Made by a program: the position numbers and the translations under genes. Under the pieces are notes generated by a model, which did no database searches, was not told the DNA's origin, and worked only from the letters and a program-made list of their open reading frames with translations. Below, one piece after another: positions 9,866-18,930 of a stretch of DNA of 55,060 nucleotides (within the stretch, counting starts at the first letter, position 1; every line of letters begins with the position of its first letter). This stretch comes from Nostocaceae cyanobacterium (GTDB taxonomy: Bacteria > Cyanobacteriota > Cyanobacteriia > Cyanobacteriales > Nostocaceae): assembly GCA_030065825.1 (NCBI GenBank), contig JASJCY010000015.1:1-55060 (forward strand). The letters run 5' to 3'.

Positions 9866-10762
9866 TTACAATTTTTGGGATAAACTTTCAACAAACGCCA
9901 GCGCTGCGACGGGATTACCTACAATATCTAAAGGAGGACTGTAACATGCGATCGCACCTTCACCTGGTACTAGTGCTAAGAGTGTACCGCTAATACCCGA
10001 TTTCATCGGCAGTCCTATTTGTAAAGAAAGTTGCCCAGAAGCTTCATACAAACCATTCTTAAGCATTACATCGGTAACTATCTGGCGATGCTGTGGTTTA
10101 ATTAATCCCTGTTCGCAAGCTAACAGTATTCCCAATCGGGCTAAATCCATCACTGTTCCCGACAAACAACATATTTGCTCATAGGTGTCAAGGGCTATGT
10201 CAGGATTATTTACATATCCGGCTTGAGCAAGATATTGGGTAATAGCAAGATTAATTTCAGAAGCAGCCGAACGCACAGAAGCCAACATCATCTCATCCAA
10301 GGTTAGCTGACAACCTGCGATTTGGTTGAGCCAGTGACAGAATTGCACAGTGCGATCGCTTGCATCCTTTCCTGGTAATTTATCAGCAATGGTAATTGCA
10401 CCACTATTAATCATAGCATTGCGGGGGCGTCCCTTATCTGCAATTAGCTGCTTAAGGGAATTAAAGGGTAAATCTGATGGTTCCATTCCTACCCAGCTAG
10501 AAACTTTATCTGCTCCCAAATGTTCTAGTAAATACAGTAAGGAAAGGGGTTTAATTGTACTCATCAGGGAGAAATGACAAGCAGTATCACCTGCACTGAA
10601 AATTTCTCCTGATTCACAACAGATATAAACTGCAAACAAATGGGGATCGACACCTGCCAATAGGGGAATGCGTTCTACTACTCGTCCTTTATGAACCTGG
10701 GATTTGGCTGTTTGTACCCAGGTGGATAATTCAGTAGTATTTAATCTTAACAGTCTTGTCAA
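9866..10762 (-). CDS. glsA: Glutaminase
   Basis: Hydrolyses glutamine to glutamate and ammonia in the cytoplasm. It belongs to the serine beta-lactamase-like glutaminase family. The nucleophile motif S-x-x-K is STIK at residues 68-71, followed by KPLSLLYLLE, and the conserved NSGAI motif follows PRNAMI. DRTVQFCHWLN and the C-terminal glycine-rich KSGISGTLLALVPGEGAIACYSPPLD are also typical. At 298 residues it is close to the usual 305-310. In this frame the only possible start before an upstream stop is a TTG at 10762, with AAGGA about 11 bases upstream. It stands alone. Confidence 0.9.
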   Translation of the reverse strand: MTRLLRLNTTELSTWVQTAKSQVHKGRVVERIPLLAGVDPHLFAVYICCESGEIFSAGDTACHFSLMSTIKPLSLLYLLEHLGADKVSSWVGMEPSDLPFNSLKQLIADKGRPRNAMINSGAITIADKLPGKDASDRTVQFCHWLNQIAGCQLTLDEMMLASVRSAASEINLAITQYLAQAGYVNNPDIALDTYEQICCLSGTVMDLARLGILLACEQGLIKPQHRQIVTDVMLKNGLYEASGQLSLQIGLPMKSGISGTLLALVPGEGAIACYSPPLDIVGNPVAALAFVESLSQKL

Positions 10763-11206
10763 AAGAAATACGATCCTTATTTAATACCTTCGCCAAAATG
10801 CCGTCACTCTAGAAAAGTGGGGTTTTGCTGACAGCATTGGGCAATGCTGATACTAATAATCATGCCATTGCCGAGTAAATTTGCGGAATTTAACTGCAAC
10901 AATACTGCTATTTTCCGGTTTGTACGCACTAGAAATATCTATTCTCCAGTAAAATATTCCGTCTTTATACCTGTCAGCAATGAAAATTCTACATTATTTA
11001 ACTCACTAATTATCACACTGAGAATGTATTAGTTATATTTACTGATTTCATATGAAGAAAACCTCAAAATAATCTTACATTTTTTTAATACAAAAACATC
11101 AGAAAAATAAACATTACGAGAAAATTTTTCAGTATATTTAATTAAGTGATTTTACATCAGCAATGATTTGTAAATTAACAATTTAAGATAAAAAAGAGGT
11201 TAAAAA
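10763..11206. other. AT-rich spacer with a small hairpin
   Basis: No gene is seen. CAGCATTG (10832-10839) pairs with CAATGCTG (10842-10849) across two bases. The rest is very AT-rich and should hold the promoters of the glutaminase gene (-) and the TPR gene (+). Confidence 0.45.
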
Positions 11207-11644
11207 ATGACTTTAGCGTTTGATATTCAAAAAGGAAAAAGCACATTTTACTTTCAACTTAATGAGTTAAAAAACATTCAAACATCTCTGAATCAATATG
11301 CTCAGCGTCACTACCAGCGTGCCATTATCTATGCCGAAAAAGACAACTGGCAACTAGCCACACAAGAGTTACGGTATGCGATAAAAATAGAGCCAAATAA
11401 CAGTTACTATCATGCTTTGTTAGGGGTGATACATTTCCAACAAGATTTGATTGGAATGGCAAGGATTTATATACGCCAAGCTTTAAAATTAAATCCCGAA
11501 AATAATCTGGCTTTAAAATATGCTGACTTCCTGAAAATTTCATCTCAATGTATTCAAAATCCTCCATCATTCAAAAAAGCTACTGGTATATCTGCTTTAT
11601 TAAATAGGTTCGCACCAAGAAAAAAATCGGCGTTGTTGATTTGA
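11207..11644 (+). CDS. Small TPR-repeat protein
   Basis: A 145-residue protein with about two tetratricopeptide repeats spanning residues 35-105 (YAEKDNWQLATQELRYAIKIEPNN, YYHALLGVIHFQQDLIGMARIYIRQALKLNPEN). TPRs mediate protein binding; no catalytic domain is attached. The ATG is preceded by AAGAGG at suitable spacing. Its C terminus is basic (RFAPRKKSALL). The stop lies only a few bases before a 52-bp dispersed palindrome. The partner is unknown. Confidence 0.75.
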   Translation: MTLAFDIQKGKSTFYFQLNELKNIQTSLNQYAQRHYQRAIIYAEKDNWQLATQELRYAIKIEPNNSYYHALLGVIHFQQDLIGMARIYIRQALKLNPENNLALKYADFLKISSQCIQNPPSFKKATGISALLNRFAPRKKSALLI

Positions 11645-11646
11645 AG

Positions 11647-11698
11647 TTCCAGACGCGAAATTGCCTCTTTCAGAGGAGCTTTGCTAACGCGTCTGGAA
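11647..11698. repeat. 52-bp dispersed palindrome, copy 1
   Basis: Outer arms TTCCAGACGCG and CGCGTCTGGAA (11 bp, perfect) surround an inner hairpin CCTCT/AGAGG. A second copy of the same length is at 19026-19077. It is a REP-like repeat of a type widespread in cyanobacterial genomes. Confidence 0.85.
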
Positions 11699-12459
11699 CA
11701 TCTCGATTCATACCGCGATTCAGCAACGCCAAAAAATCTTCCAGTCTGATTATGTGAATGGGAGTATCCAAAATGTGCAAAAATTCCCCAGGAAATATAA
11801 AGCAAACCTGGGACTAATAATTTCTAGACCTCTAAGGAATCTGCGCAAAAACCTGGAGAGTTTAAGGGGTTACAACTAGAAATTGCAAGTTTACGGATAT
11901 GATTCGTGGTAAATACTCAAGGGCTATCAATCAAAAACTACTAGCTAAAAAAACATGATTATTTTACTGCTTGATTTATAAGCACCGTTACCGCTGACAA
12001 AACCTGCTTTTTTCAGGTAATTAACTTCCGTATCAGCTAACACAAGTTGATAATATCAAAACAATCAATATCAAATTAGGTTTTAGCAAAAAAAATTACA
12101 AACATCATAATTTAATTATGTAAAATAACGCTATAAATCCTCTCCCAACTGTCAATATATTTACTTGCATACTGATATATGCAAAAAAACTTTAAGTATC
12201 AATAATCTTTTAATTCTCATCAATTAAACTGGCTCATTATTCCTAAATTCAAATGTTTGAGCTTAAAAAGTATTATTAGTATGTATTAATTGATTTGAAA
12301 AAGAACTCAGTGGCAAAGAGGTGTAGGTGAAATATCATCACATAGAAGGTGGTTAACGAGGGGAATCACCCTACACTGGAAATAACTCATCAGGCGATCT
12401 TCCTCCAGAACATCGCTATTACCAAATTAAAATTGACCGTTGAGTAAGGGAAAAAAATC
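11699..12459. other. Long non-coding spacer with half a MITE terminus
   Basis: No gene is visible in about 760 bases. ATTCATACCGCGATTCAGC followed by AACGCC (about 11706-11730) matches one terminal repeat of the MITE family seen at 38-53 kb; no partner end was found, so it looks like a solo end. A GTGTAGGTGA motif near 12320 is nearly complementary to TCACCCTACAC near 12366. Confidence 0.5.
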
Positions 12460-12822
12460 ATGAATAAGCCTTTTTTTTCTTCAGGAGATTTGCCCACTTA
12501 TCGATTTTCACAAAAAGATGAGTTACTACTCCGACAATTAGAAGAAGCAGTTGGTAAGAGCTTTTTTAAAGCCTGCGATCCCATTTCTCGGGTTTTACTC
12601 TCCAGTTGTCACTGGTATTTTACAACGCGAGCAACTGTTCTCACCCTCGTAATTGTCTGCTATACCCATAAAAGTTATTGGCTGGTACAAAATGCCCTAT
12701 ATCAACTCGCCACAACCTTAAAACGCTTCACTGACAAAGCTAACATCAGCATTTATCCTCCAGATGGTAAAGGAGAACCTTGGTACTTGAAAATCAATGC
12801 TACATCTGGTGATGAAGGTTAG
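12460..12822 (+). CDS. Hypothetical protein, 120 aa
   Basis: I do not recognise this protein. It is small, with an N-terminal amphipathic part (KDELLLRQLEEAVGKSFFKAC), a central hydrophobic stretch at about residues 60-70 (ATVLTLVIVCY) and a C-terminal part ending in KGEPWYLKINA. The codon use and the clear ATG after a purine-rich leader (AAGGGAAAAAA) suggest a real gene. It is followed at once by repeat arrays, and nothing in its surroundings indicates a role. Confidence 0.55.
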   Translation: MNKPFFSSGDLPTYRFSQKDELLLRQLEEAVGKSFFKACDPISRVLLSSCHWYFTTRATVLTLVIVCYTHKSYWLVQNALYQLATTLKRFTDKANISIYPPDGKGEPWYLKINATSGDEG

Positions 12823-12834
12823 ATTTTTTGTGGA

Positions 12835-12883
12835 AGTAGGGAATAGGGAATAGGGAACGGGGAATAGGGAATAGGGAATAGGG
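12835..12883. repeat. Heptamer repeat (GAATAGG)n
   Basis: About six units of GGGAATA with one variant (GGGAACG), starting some ten bases after the preceding stop codon. It is an STRR of the type common in heterocystous cyanobacteria. Confidence 0.85.
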
Positions 12884-12953
12884 TTTTGCCTTCACCCCCA
12901 GTCCTTCTCCCAATTCTTATTCTCGTTACAAGACTCTGACTTGTAAGGCACAC

Positions 12954-13235
12954 TTTGGGAGGCTCTGCCTCCTGTCTACTTTGGAGGCAGAGCCTCCTAG
13001 TTTGGGGTTCCCAGCCAGAGGGTGGGAACCAGTCGGGGTGAGTTCAGTTTGGGATGCTTTGCCTCCTGTCTACTTTGGAGGCAGAGCCTCCTGCTTTGGG
13101 GTTCCCAGCCAGAGGGTGGGAACCAGTCGGGGTGAGTTCAGTTTGGGAGGCTCTGCCTCCTGTCTACTTTGGAGGCAGAGCCTCCTGGTTTGGGGTTCCC
13201 AGCCAGAGGGTGGGAACCAGTCGAGGGTGGGAACC
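12954..13235. repeat. Three tandem copies of a 94-bp palindrome-bearing unit
   Basis: Units start at 12954, 13048 and 13142. Each contains GGAGGCTCTGCCTCC or a variant, then GGAGGCAGAGCCTCC, then GGTTCCCA and its complement TGGGAACC around a 9-base loop. The copies differ at only a few positions, and the last ends in a short direct duplication of GGGTGGGAACCAGTCGA. The array abuts the 3' end of purN. Confidence 0.9.
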
Positions 13236-13253
13236 AGTCGATGAGGTGAACTA

Positions 13254-13904
13254 CTAATCTCTAGTTCCTAATTCCTGTAGTTGCTGTTGTGCTGCGAGGG
13301 TAATAGCAGCAGGCAAAATTCGATGTTCTTCTATTTGAATGCGCTGATGTAGTGTTTCTGGTGTATCATTTTCTAACACTGGTACAGCTGCTTGCATCAA
13401 AATGAGACCACTGTCCATTTCCAAAGACACCAAATGCACTGTGCAACCAGTAATTTTTACTTTAGCTGCTAAGGCTTGTTCTATGGCTTTAATTCCTTTA
13501 AAACTAGGCAACAAACTGGGATGAATGTTAATAATTTTATTGGGAAAGGCATCAATTAAAACTGGTGTCACCAGTCGCATCCAACCAGCCATAATTACCC
13601 ATTCTACATCGTATTGGCGTAAAGTTTCTACAATTTGCCCATCCAAATCTTCGCGGCTTTTGTGATGGCGATGGTTGAGAAGCACTGCTGGTATATCCCA
13701 ATTAGCAGCTCGCAGTGCGGCATAAGCATCCGGATTATTGTAAATTAAAACTTGGATTTGAGCATTTAATCGTCCGTCTTTAATTGCTTGAGCAACTGCT
13801 GCAAAATTACTGCCATTGCCAGAAGCCATAACTCCCAATTTTATAGGAGTATTTGTAGAGAGTATAGTGTTATTGATGCTAGGAGAAATCAGGCTGGGGG
13901 TCAT
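13254..13904 (-). CDS. purN: Phosphoribosylglycinamide formyltransferase
   Basis: Transfers the formyl group of 10-formyltetrahydrofolate to glycinamide ribonucleotide, the third step of purine synthesis. The N-terminal ASGNGSNF phosphate-binding loop, the catalytic NIHPSLLPSF segment (Asn and His) and the downstream Asp in EMDSGLI are all present, as is the GCTVHLV segment. I place the start at the ATG 13904-13902. A TTG six codons further upstream (13922) is also open but lies inside a heptamer repeat. The protein is then 216 residues, with a short N-terminal extension before the Rossmann-like fold. It stands alone. Confidence 0.93.
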   Translation of the reverse strand: MTPSLISPSINNTILSTNTPIKLGVMASGNGSNFAAVAQAIKDGRLNAQIQVLIYNNPDAYAALRAANWDIPAVLLNHRHHKSREDLDGQIVETLRQYDVEWVIMAGWMRLVTPVLIDAFPNKIINIHPSLLPSFKGIKAIEQALAAKVKITGCTVHLVSLEMDSGLILMQAAVPVLENDTPETLHQRIQIEEHRILPAAITLAAQQQLQELGTRD

Positions 13905-13910
13905 AAGTAA

Positions 13911-13967
13911 TTCAAAAGTCAAAAGTCAAAAGTTAAAAGTTAAAAGTCAAAAGTTAAAAGTTAAAAA
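13911..13967. repeat. Heptamer repeat (AAAAGTY)n
   Basis: Seven or so units AAAAGTC or AAAAGTT directly upstream of the purN start. The array therefore occupies the purN 5' leader or promoter region. Confidence 0.85.
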
Positions 13968-14056
13968 AATAAAACCAATTGCTGGTAATGCTTATGGCTT
14001 TTAAATTATGAAAATTCAAATGTGAAACAACTTAAGGACAAAGGGGAATATTTACT

Positions 14057-14935
14057 ATGGGAAAAATATATAATAAGTCCTGGTTAGATAATGATACATT
14101 TGCTGCTTGGTTTTTTTTGGCTCCAGCAGCAATTTTGTTAGGTATTTTCATCCTTTTGCCCATCGTCTATTTGTTTTACCTCAGTTTTACTAGCGGTAGT
14201 TTTACTTCTAGTGGTATTCAATGGGTAGCTTTGAAAAATTACTGGCGTTTAATCCTCAATCCCGACTTCTGGCAAGTTTTGGGTAACACTATATATTTTA
14301 CTGTAGCAACGGTGATTCCCAGTTTAATTATTCCCTTGGCATTAGCTGTATTGTTAAATGAAACTTTGGCATTCCGGGGACTGCTGCGAAGTGCTTATTT
14401 TATACCTTCCATTGTTTCCCTAGTGGCTGCTGGTTTGGGATTTCGCTGGTTGTTTCAAAACACTGGTCCAGTAAACGGAATTTTGGCTGCTATTGGTATT
14501 GCTCCTATTTCCTGGCTAGGGAATACCTTTTGGGCAATGCTAGTACTAATTATTTTAAGTATTTGGAAACAAATTGGTTTCAATATGGTAGTATTTTTAG
14601 CAGGTTTGCAAGCAATTCCCCCGACTCGGTATGAAGCTGCAGAACTGGATGGAGCCAATGATTGGCAACAATTTTGGTATATTACCTTACCTGGATTGCG
14701 ACCTACTTTAATATTTACCACTATCACCACTGTAATTTTCACTTTACGCAGTTTTGAACAAGTTTATGTCATCACTGGTGGTGGTCCCTTGAATTCTACT
14801 AATTTGCTGGTTTACTACATTTATCAAGAGGCTTTTGGACAATTTGATTTTGGTTATGCAGCAGCCGCAGCGACAGTGTTGTTGGGAATTACTCTGGTGT
14901 TGGTGTATTTGCAATTGCGGACATGGAATGAGTAA
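14057..14935 (+). CDS. Sugar ABC transporter permease (MalF/UgpA type)
   Basis: An inner-membrane permease of the carbohydrate-uptake (CUT1) ABC family. About six hydrophobic helices are visible, beginning at residues 16-40 (AAWFFLAPAAILLGIFILLP). The cytoplasmic EAA loop that contacts the ATPase is EAAELDGANDWQQFWYITLP at about residues 194-213. At 292 residues it has the normal length. No second permease, ATPase or binding protein lies nearby, so its partners must be encoded elsewhere; scattered CUT1 genes are usual in cyanobacteria. The substrate cannot be deduced. Confidence 0.88.
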   Translation: MGKIYNKSWLDNDTFAAWFFLAPAAILLGIFILLPIVYLFYLSFTSGSFTSSGIQWVALKNYWRLILNPDFWQVLGNTIYFTVATVIPSLIIPLALAVLLNETLAFRGLLRSAYFIPSIVSLVAAGLGFRWLFQNTGPVNGILAAIGIAPISWLGNTFWAMLVLIILSIWKQIGFNMVVFLAGLQAIPPTRYEAAELDGANDWQQFWYITLPGLRPTLIFTTITTVIFTLRSFEQVYVITGGGPLNSTNLLVYYIYQEAFGQFDFGYAAAAATVLLGITLVLVYLQLRTWNE

Positions 14936-14959
14936 ACCAGGAGGGAGAGCCTCCAAACC

Positions 14960-14988
14960 CTGGTTACCAGGCTCAGCCTGATAACCAG
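14960..14988. repeat. Near-perfect hairpin after the permease gene
   Basis: CTGGTTACCAGGCT pairs with AGCCTGATAACCAG at 13 of 14 positions around one central base. It is a cyanobacterial palindromic repeat and may double as a terminator. Confidence 0.7.
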
Positions 14989-15325
14989 AATCAGCCTGTT
15001 GACCGAGAATAATGGGATAACAGGTTCCCCGTCCTTCTAGGACTGCTTTCCCAAGAATTCTGATACCATTCTTGATTAGCATTCTACATCACCTAGGAAT
15101 AAATTCCCAGGAACCCACATACAAAGTCTGATAAATCAGACTGGGGAAAGCATGAAAGCGCGTTTTAACGTTGGGCGATGTTTGAAGTAACTAGCTATAT
15201 TTTAGCACTCTTGATTCTTCCGCTCAAACCCTCTTCCTTCTTCCTTGAAGGTCGAAGACCTTCGGTTAGGAAGAGGTTTAATTGAGTTGCGATCGCAATC
15301 ACAGGTACTCCCATCACTTGGTCAT

Positions 15326-15343
15326 AACTATAGCGCTATAGTT
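15326..15343. promoter_or_regulatory. Perfect 18-bp palindrome upstream of the NACHT gene
   Basis: AACTATAGCGCTATAGTT is fully self-complementary with no loop, the geometry of a dimeric repressor site rather than a terminator. It lies 333 bases before the NACHT start. No protein is known to me to bind it. Confidence 0.3.
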
Positions 15344-15675
15344 TCCCTCGCAGAATCTTCCCCACAGTAGGACGACTACAAAGGAAAATTTATGGTATTT
15401 TTCGTTACGATATTTAAATTACCCAATTTCAGTAGATCACAAACTTTTCCTCACCCCCCAACCCCTTTCCCACCTCTTTCTATAGACACGTAGCGGCTTT
15501 GAGTAAAGTACCCTCTTCTACAAGGAGAGGGAAGCAAAAAAAATTTTTATATCGGAAGGGGGGGAAATCCAAGTCTGTTTCCTACAAAAAGAGAGATCAG
15601 CCACAGAGGTTTTCCAGATTCGGTGAAAAGGAAGATTGTTTTGTTTGTTCATCCGTTCCCTAGTCCTGACAGATA

Positions 15676-18600
15676 ATGGCAAGAGCAAGTTACGGTAGAG
15701 AAGTCAAAAAACGTGCTTGGCGTTTGTTAGAGACGCTGCTAGCTTATGCTAATGATGAATTAGAATCGGTGGATGAACGGATTTTAGATAGCTTACGTCC
15801 CCATATCCAAACTCGTTGGTACGATGAATATCGTCTGGTTGTGAGAACTAAGATCAGATTTTTGACGGCGTTAACTGGTTTACAAACAGAACAGATTAAG
15901 GAAGCACTGAGGCGATTTGCAGATTTTCTAGAGATTTTAGAAGATAATCGTCCGACTCGTGGAGGTTCCGAAAATTGGCATTTTACTCTACATCTTTGGC
16001 ATCCACGCAGTAATGTTAAAGCTAATTTACAAGAGTTTGATGCCCAATGGGAACGTCGTCGTTCCCAAAAGTCAAAGCAGGTGAGTCATAAAACGGATAA
16101 TTCATCTACTATATCCACTGAATATTGGCAACAATTATGCCGTTATACCCTGGAAGCCCAAAATCACAGCAGACTCACTACTAATCCCCTAACAAGTGTA
16201 GATGGGGTGACGTTTGAATTTGACGAAGTGTATTTACCTCTGGGGTTGGTGGAACGCAAACAGAGAAATCACAGCGGTGATGATGTTTTCCCTACTCAGG
16301 GTTCGCGCTTGTATCTCACCGAAGATGCAGAAACCTCACAAACTTTAACACCAGATGAGTTTCTTGAGGAGGTACTATCTCAAAGGAAGAGTCAACATAT
16401 TGCTATTCTGGGAGAACCCGGTGCAGGTAAAACCACTCTGCTGCAAAAAATCGCCTCTTGGGTTTTGAATAACACTCCAGATTTGCCAATTTGGATTTCT
16501 TTGGCTGATTTACAGGGAAAAACTTTAGAAGAATATTTGATTCAAGATTGGCTGCGTACTGCTATCCGCAAGCTACAGGTTCCCCAAGAAACACAAGAGG
16601 CTTTCTGCACACAGTTTAATCAAGGAAGGGTTTGGCTACTGCTGGATGGAATAGACGAAATGGCGATGGAATCCAGTCAAGCCTTGAAATTAATTGCCAA
16701 TTATCTCAAGGGATGGGTAGCAGATGCCACAATCATAATCACCTGTCGCCTCAATGTTTGGGATGCTGGCAAAAATCCTTTAGAATCTTTTGCTACTTAC
16801 TGCAACCTTAATTTTACTTACGGCGATGTCCGCAATCCTGATAGAGTTGGACAATTTATCCAACGTTGGTTTGCCCAAAAAGCAGAGTTAGCACAGAGTC
16901 TACGACGGGAGTTAGACCAAAGGGGACGTCAGAGAATTAAAGATGCCGTGAAAAACCCCTTGCGTTTAGCCTTAATGTGTCGTACTTGGGGAATGATGCA
17001 GGGAGAGTTTCCCGATACTAAGGCGATGCTTTACCAACAGTTTGTAGAAGCAATCTACGAATGGAAACAGGACTACTTCCCCACAACCATATCACAACGT
17101 CAACAGTTAAATAAAGCCCTGGGAGAACTGGCTTTAGGGGCGATCGCTCAACAAAAAACTAAATTTCGCCTCAGCCATGACTTTATTTGCCAAATTCTCG
17201 GCAACCCGGATGAAGGAATGTTCCAATTAGCACTGCAATTAGGCTGGCTGAATCAAGTGGGAATCTCTCCAAATGCAGGTGAAAAAGTTTACGCCTTCTA
17301 CCATCCTACTTTTCAAGAATATTTTGCAGCTCTAGCAATCAACCATTGGCACTTCTTCTTCAATCATCCCTCTTTTGAGGGAGGAAACCCGTCTTTTGAG
17401 GGAGGAAACCCGTCTTTTGAGGGAGGAAACCCGTCTTTTGAGGGAGGAAACCCGTCTTTTGAGGGAGGAAACCCGTCTTTTGAGGTAGGAAACCCGTCTT
17501 TTGAGGTAGGAAACCCGTCTTTTGGAGGAGAAAACCCGTCTTTTGAGGGAGGAAACCCGTCTTTTGGAGGAGAAGACCCGTCTTTTGGAGGAGGAAACCC
17601 GTCTTTTGGAGGAGGAAACCCGTCTTTTGGAGGAGGAAACCCGTCTTTTGGAGGAGGAAACCCGTCTTTTGGGCGGGGAAACCCCGCCCCTACTTTAAGC
17701 TACCGCATCTTTGAACCCCAATGGCGGGAGGTAATTTTACTGTGGTTAGGCAGAAATGATATACAAAAGATACATAAGGAAGAATTTATTTCTGCCTTAA
17801 TCTCTTTTGAAGATGGTTGTGGTAGTTGTTACAGCTATCATGCGTATTTTTTAGCAGCAGAAGGAATCGCCGAATTTGCAGATTGTTCCTTAACTCCAAA
17901 AATTACTGCACAATTAATAAAATGGCGCTTTGGATATTTCCATGAGCAAAAACAACAATGGTGGCGATATCCCCCACCAATTCTAGAAGGTGCCCGGGTG
18001 GCATTACTCAAAACTGATCGCTCATCGGCTATCGCAGCCCTGGAAGATTTTATCCAATCCTGTAAGAATGAGTTTGAAGCCTGGAATGCTGCTTACAGTT
18101 TGGGAAAAACTTTCGACCCCGGTAATTCTATTGCTATTGCAGTTCTCCAAGATATGGTCAATTCCATCCGTCATGAAAGTCTGCGTTGGCAAGCAGCAGA
18201 TAGCTTGGGTAAAATTGATATAGGAAATAAAGTAGCAATTCAAACTTTACTGAAACTAATTCAGTCCAGCAAAAAAGACTCAATCTGTCGCAAAGCTGCC
18301 TACAGCTTGGGTAAAATCGCTCCCGGACATCCTATTGCTATCTCTACTCTAGAAAAAATTATTACTACAAATACAAATAATACCGTAAAATTACAGGCAG
18401 GGGCTAACTTGCTAGCAATTTGTCCCGAAAATGCCATAGCCTTGGCAGTAAAACCAATTCCAGATAAACATGTAGATAAATCTAGTAGGAAAAGGAAAAA
18501 GAATTTTGGCAATCGAGATAAATTAATTACAGCTCTTGTACAGGGTATTACTGACAGCCAGGATGAAGAGAGTAAAAGACGTAGGGCACGTAGATTGGGA

Positions 18601-18930
18601 AAACTAGACCCAGGTAATGCCATCGCATTTAATACAATCTTACATCTGGTAAAGTCTGGGTCTAGCCCATCTTTACGCAAGCGTGCAGCTGATGATTTTA
18701 AGAAAATCCTGGTTGAGGAACAAATACCTCAATTAATTGCATCCCTGAAAGATTGTTTTGGCGATCGCGTTAGGGAAGAGGAGATGGAACGATTTCGTGA
18801 ATGTTACAAGCTTCTCTGGTATTGTACCGAAAAAATTCATTATCTAGAATTTTACCAAATGTGGCAGGGTGATAAGCTGTTAAGCATTCAAACTACTCCC
18901 CTCCCGCTAGAAGATTACCGAATTGAGTGA
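15676..18930 (+). CDS. NACHT (STAND) NTPase with heptapeptide and HEAT-like repeats
   Basis: A 1084-residue signal-transduction ATPase. Residues 1-140 form a helical N-terminal domain of unknown function (VKKRAWRLLETLLAYANDEL). The NACHT core has Walker A GEPGAGKTT at 246-254 and Walker B LLLDGIDE at 321-328. The end of the winged-helix region, YHPTFQEYFAALAI, is at about 542-555. Residues 564-668 are 15 copies of a heptapeptide N-P-S-F-[EG]-[GV]-[GE]. Residues about 760-1010 are HEAT-like helical repeats (AAYSLGK, AADSLGK) expected to sense a ligand. Proteins of this build act as nucleotide-driven switches, and several bacterial NACHT proteins defend against phages; that role here is inference. 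Its last codons match a non-coding locus at 54473. Confidence 0.85.
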   Translation: MARASYGREVKKRAWRLLETLLAYANDELESVDERILDSLRPHIQTRWYDEYRLVVRTKIRFLTALTGLQTEQIKEALRRFADFLEILEDNRPTRGGSENWHFTLHLWHPRSNVKANLQEFDAQWERRRSQKSKQVSHKTDNSSTISTEYWQQLCRYTLEAQNHSRLTTNPLTSVDGVTFEFDEVYLPLGLVERKQRNHSGDDVFPTQGSRLYLTEDAETSQTLTPDEFLEEVLSQRKSQHIAILGEPGAGKTTLLQKIASWVLNNTPDLPIWISLADLQGKTLEEYLIQDWLRTAIRKLQVPQETQEAFCTQFNQGRVWLLLDGIDEMAMESSQALKLIANYLKGWVADATIIITCRLNVWDAGKNPLESFATYCNLNFTYGDVRNPDRVGQFIQRWFAQKAELAQSLRRELDQRGRQRIKDAVKNPLRLALMCRTWGMMQGEFPDTKAMLYQQFVEAIYEWKQDYFPTTISQRQQLNKALGELALGAIAQQKTKFRLSHDFICQILGNPDEGMFQLALQLGWLNQVGISPNAGEKVYAFYHPTFQEYFAALAINHWHFFFNHPSFEGGNPSFEGGNPSFEGGNPSFEGGNPSFEGGNPSFEVGNPSFEVGNPSFGGENPSFEGGNPSFGGEDPSFGGGNPSFGGGNPSFGGGNPSFGGGNPSFGRGNPAPTLSYRIFEPQWREVILLWLGRNDIQKIHKEEFISALISFEDGCGSCYSYHAYFLAAEGIAEFADCSLTPKITAQLIKWRFGYFHEQKQQWWRYPPPILEGARVALLKTDRSSAIAALEDFIQSCKNEFEAWNAAYSLGKTFDPGNSIAIAVLQDMVNSIRHESLRWQAADSLGKIDIGNKVAIQTLLKLIQSSKKDSICRKAAYSLGKIAPGHPIAISTLEKIITTNTNNTVKLQAGANLLAICPENAIALAVKPIPDKHVDKSSRKRKKNFGNRDKLITALVQGITDSQDEESKRRRARRLGKLDPGNAIAFNTILHLVKSGSSPSLRKRAADDFKKILVEEQIPQLIASLKDCFGDRVREEEMERFRECYKLLWYCTEKIHYLEFYQMWQGDKLLSIQTTPLPLEDYRIE
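17365..17679 (+). repeat. 15 tandem 21-bp repeats in the NACHT gene
   Basis: Fifteen in-frame units with core AACCCGTCTTTTGRGGNNG. The first five encode EGG endings, then two EVG, then mixed GGE and EGG, then four GGG and one GRG, so two subtypes have expanded separately. The array is flush against a GC-rich palindrome. Confidence 0.95.
17671..17689. repeat. GC-rich palindrome at the end of the heptapeptide array
   Basis: GGGCGGGG and CCCCGCCC flank AAA. This is a widespread cyanobacterial REP-like motif, normally intergenic, here read in frame as GRGNPAP. It directly follows the 21-bp array and shares the GGAAACCC core with it. Confidence 0.8.

Larger units (their letters stand above)
14936..15675. 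other. 740-bp spacer rich in small inverted repeats
   Basis: No gene is seen. It contains GGAGG/CCTCC and the larger hairpin at 14940-14988, GAAGGTC/GACCTTC at 15247-15263, a HIP1 octamer near 15290, and CTCACCCCCCAACCCC text resembling dispersed repeats near 15455. It leads up to the NACHT gene, whose start lacks an obvious strong ribosome binding site. Confidence 0.5.

Noticed and set aside
12954-13235. CRISPR-like array or small proteins in the 94-bp repeats
   Set aside because: The intervals between hairpins are repeated rather than unique, and the open frames across them are by-products of the repeat.
13905-13922. TTG start of purN inside the heptamer array
   Set aside because: It would add six residues encoded by the repeat edge; the ATG at 13904 gives a normal protein, although neither start has a strong ribosome binding site.
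17365-17679. CRISPR-like regular 21-bp repeats
   Set aside because: The units are head to tail with no unique spacers and are read in frame in the NACHT gene; they are a coding tandem repeat.
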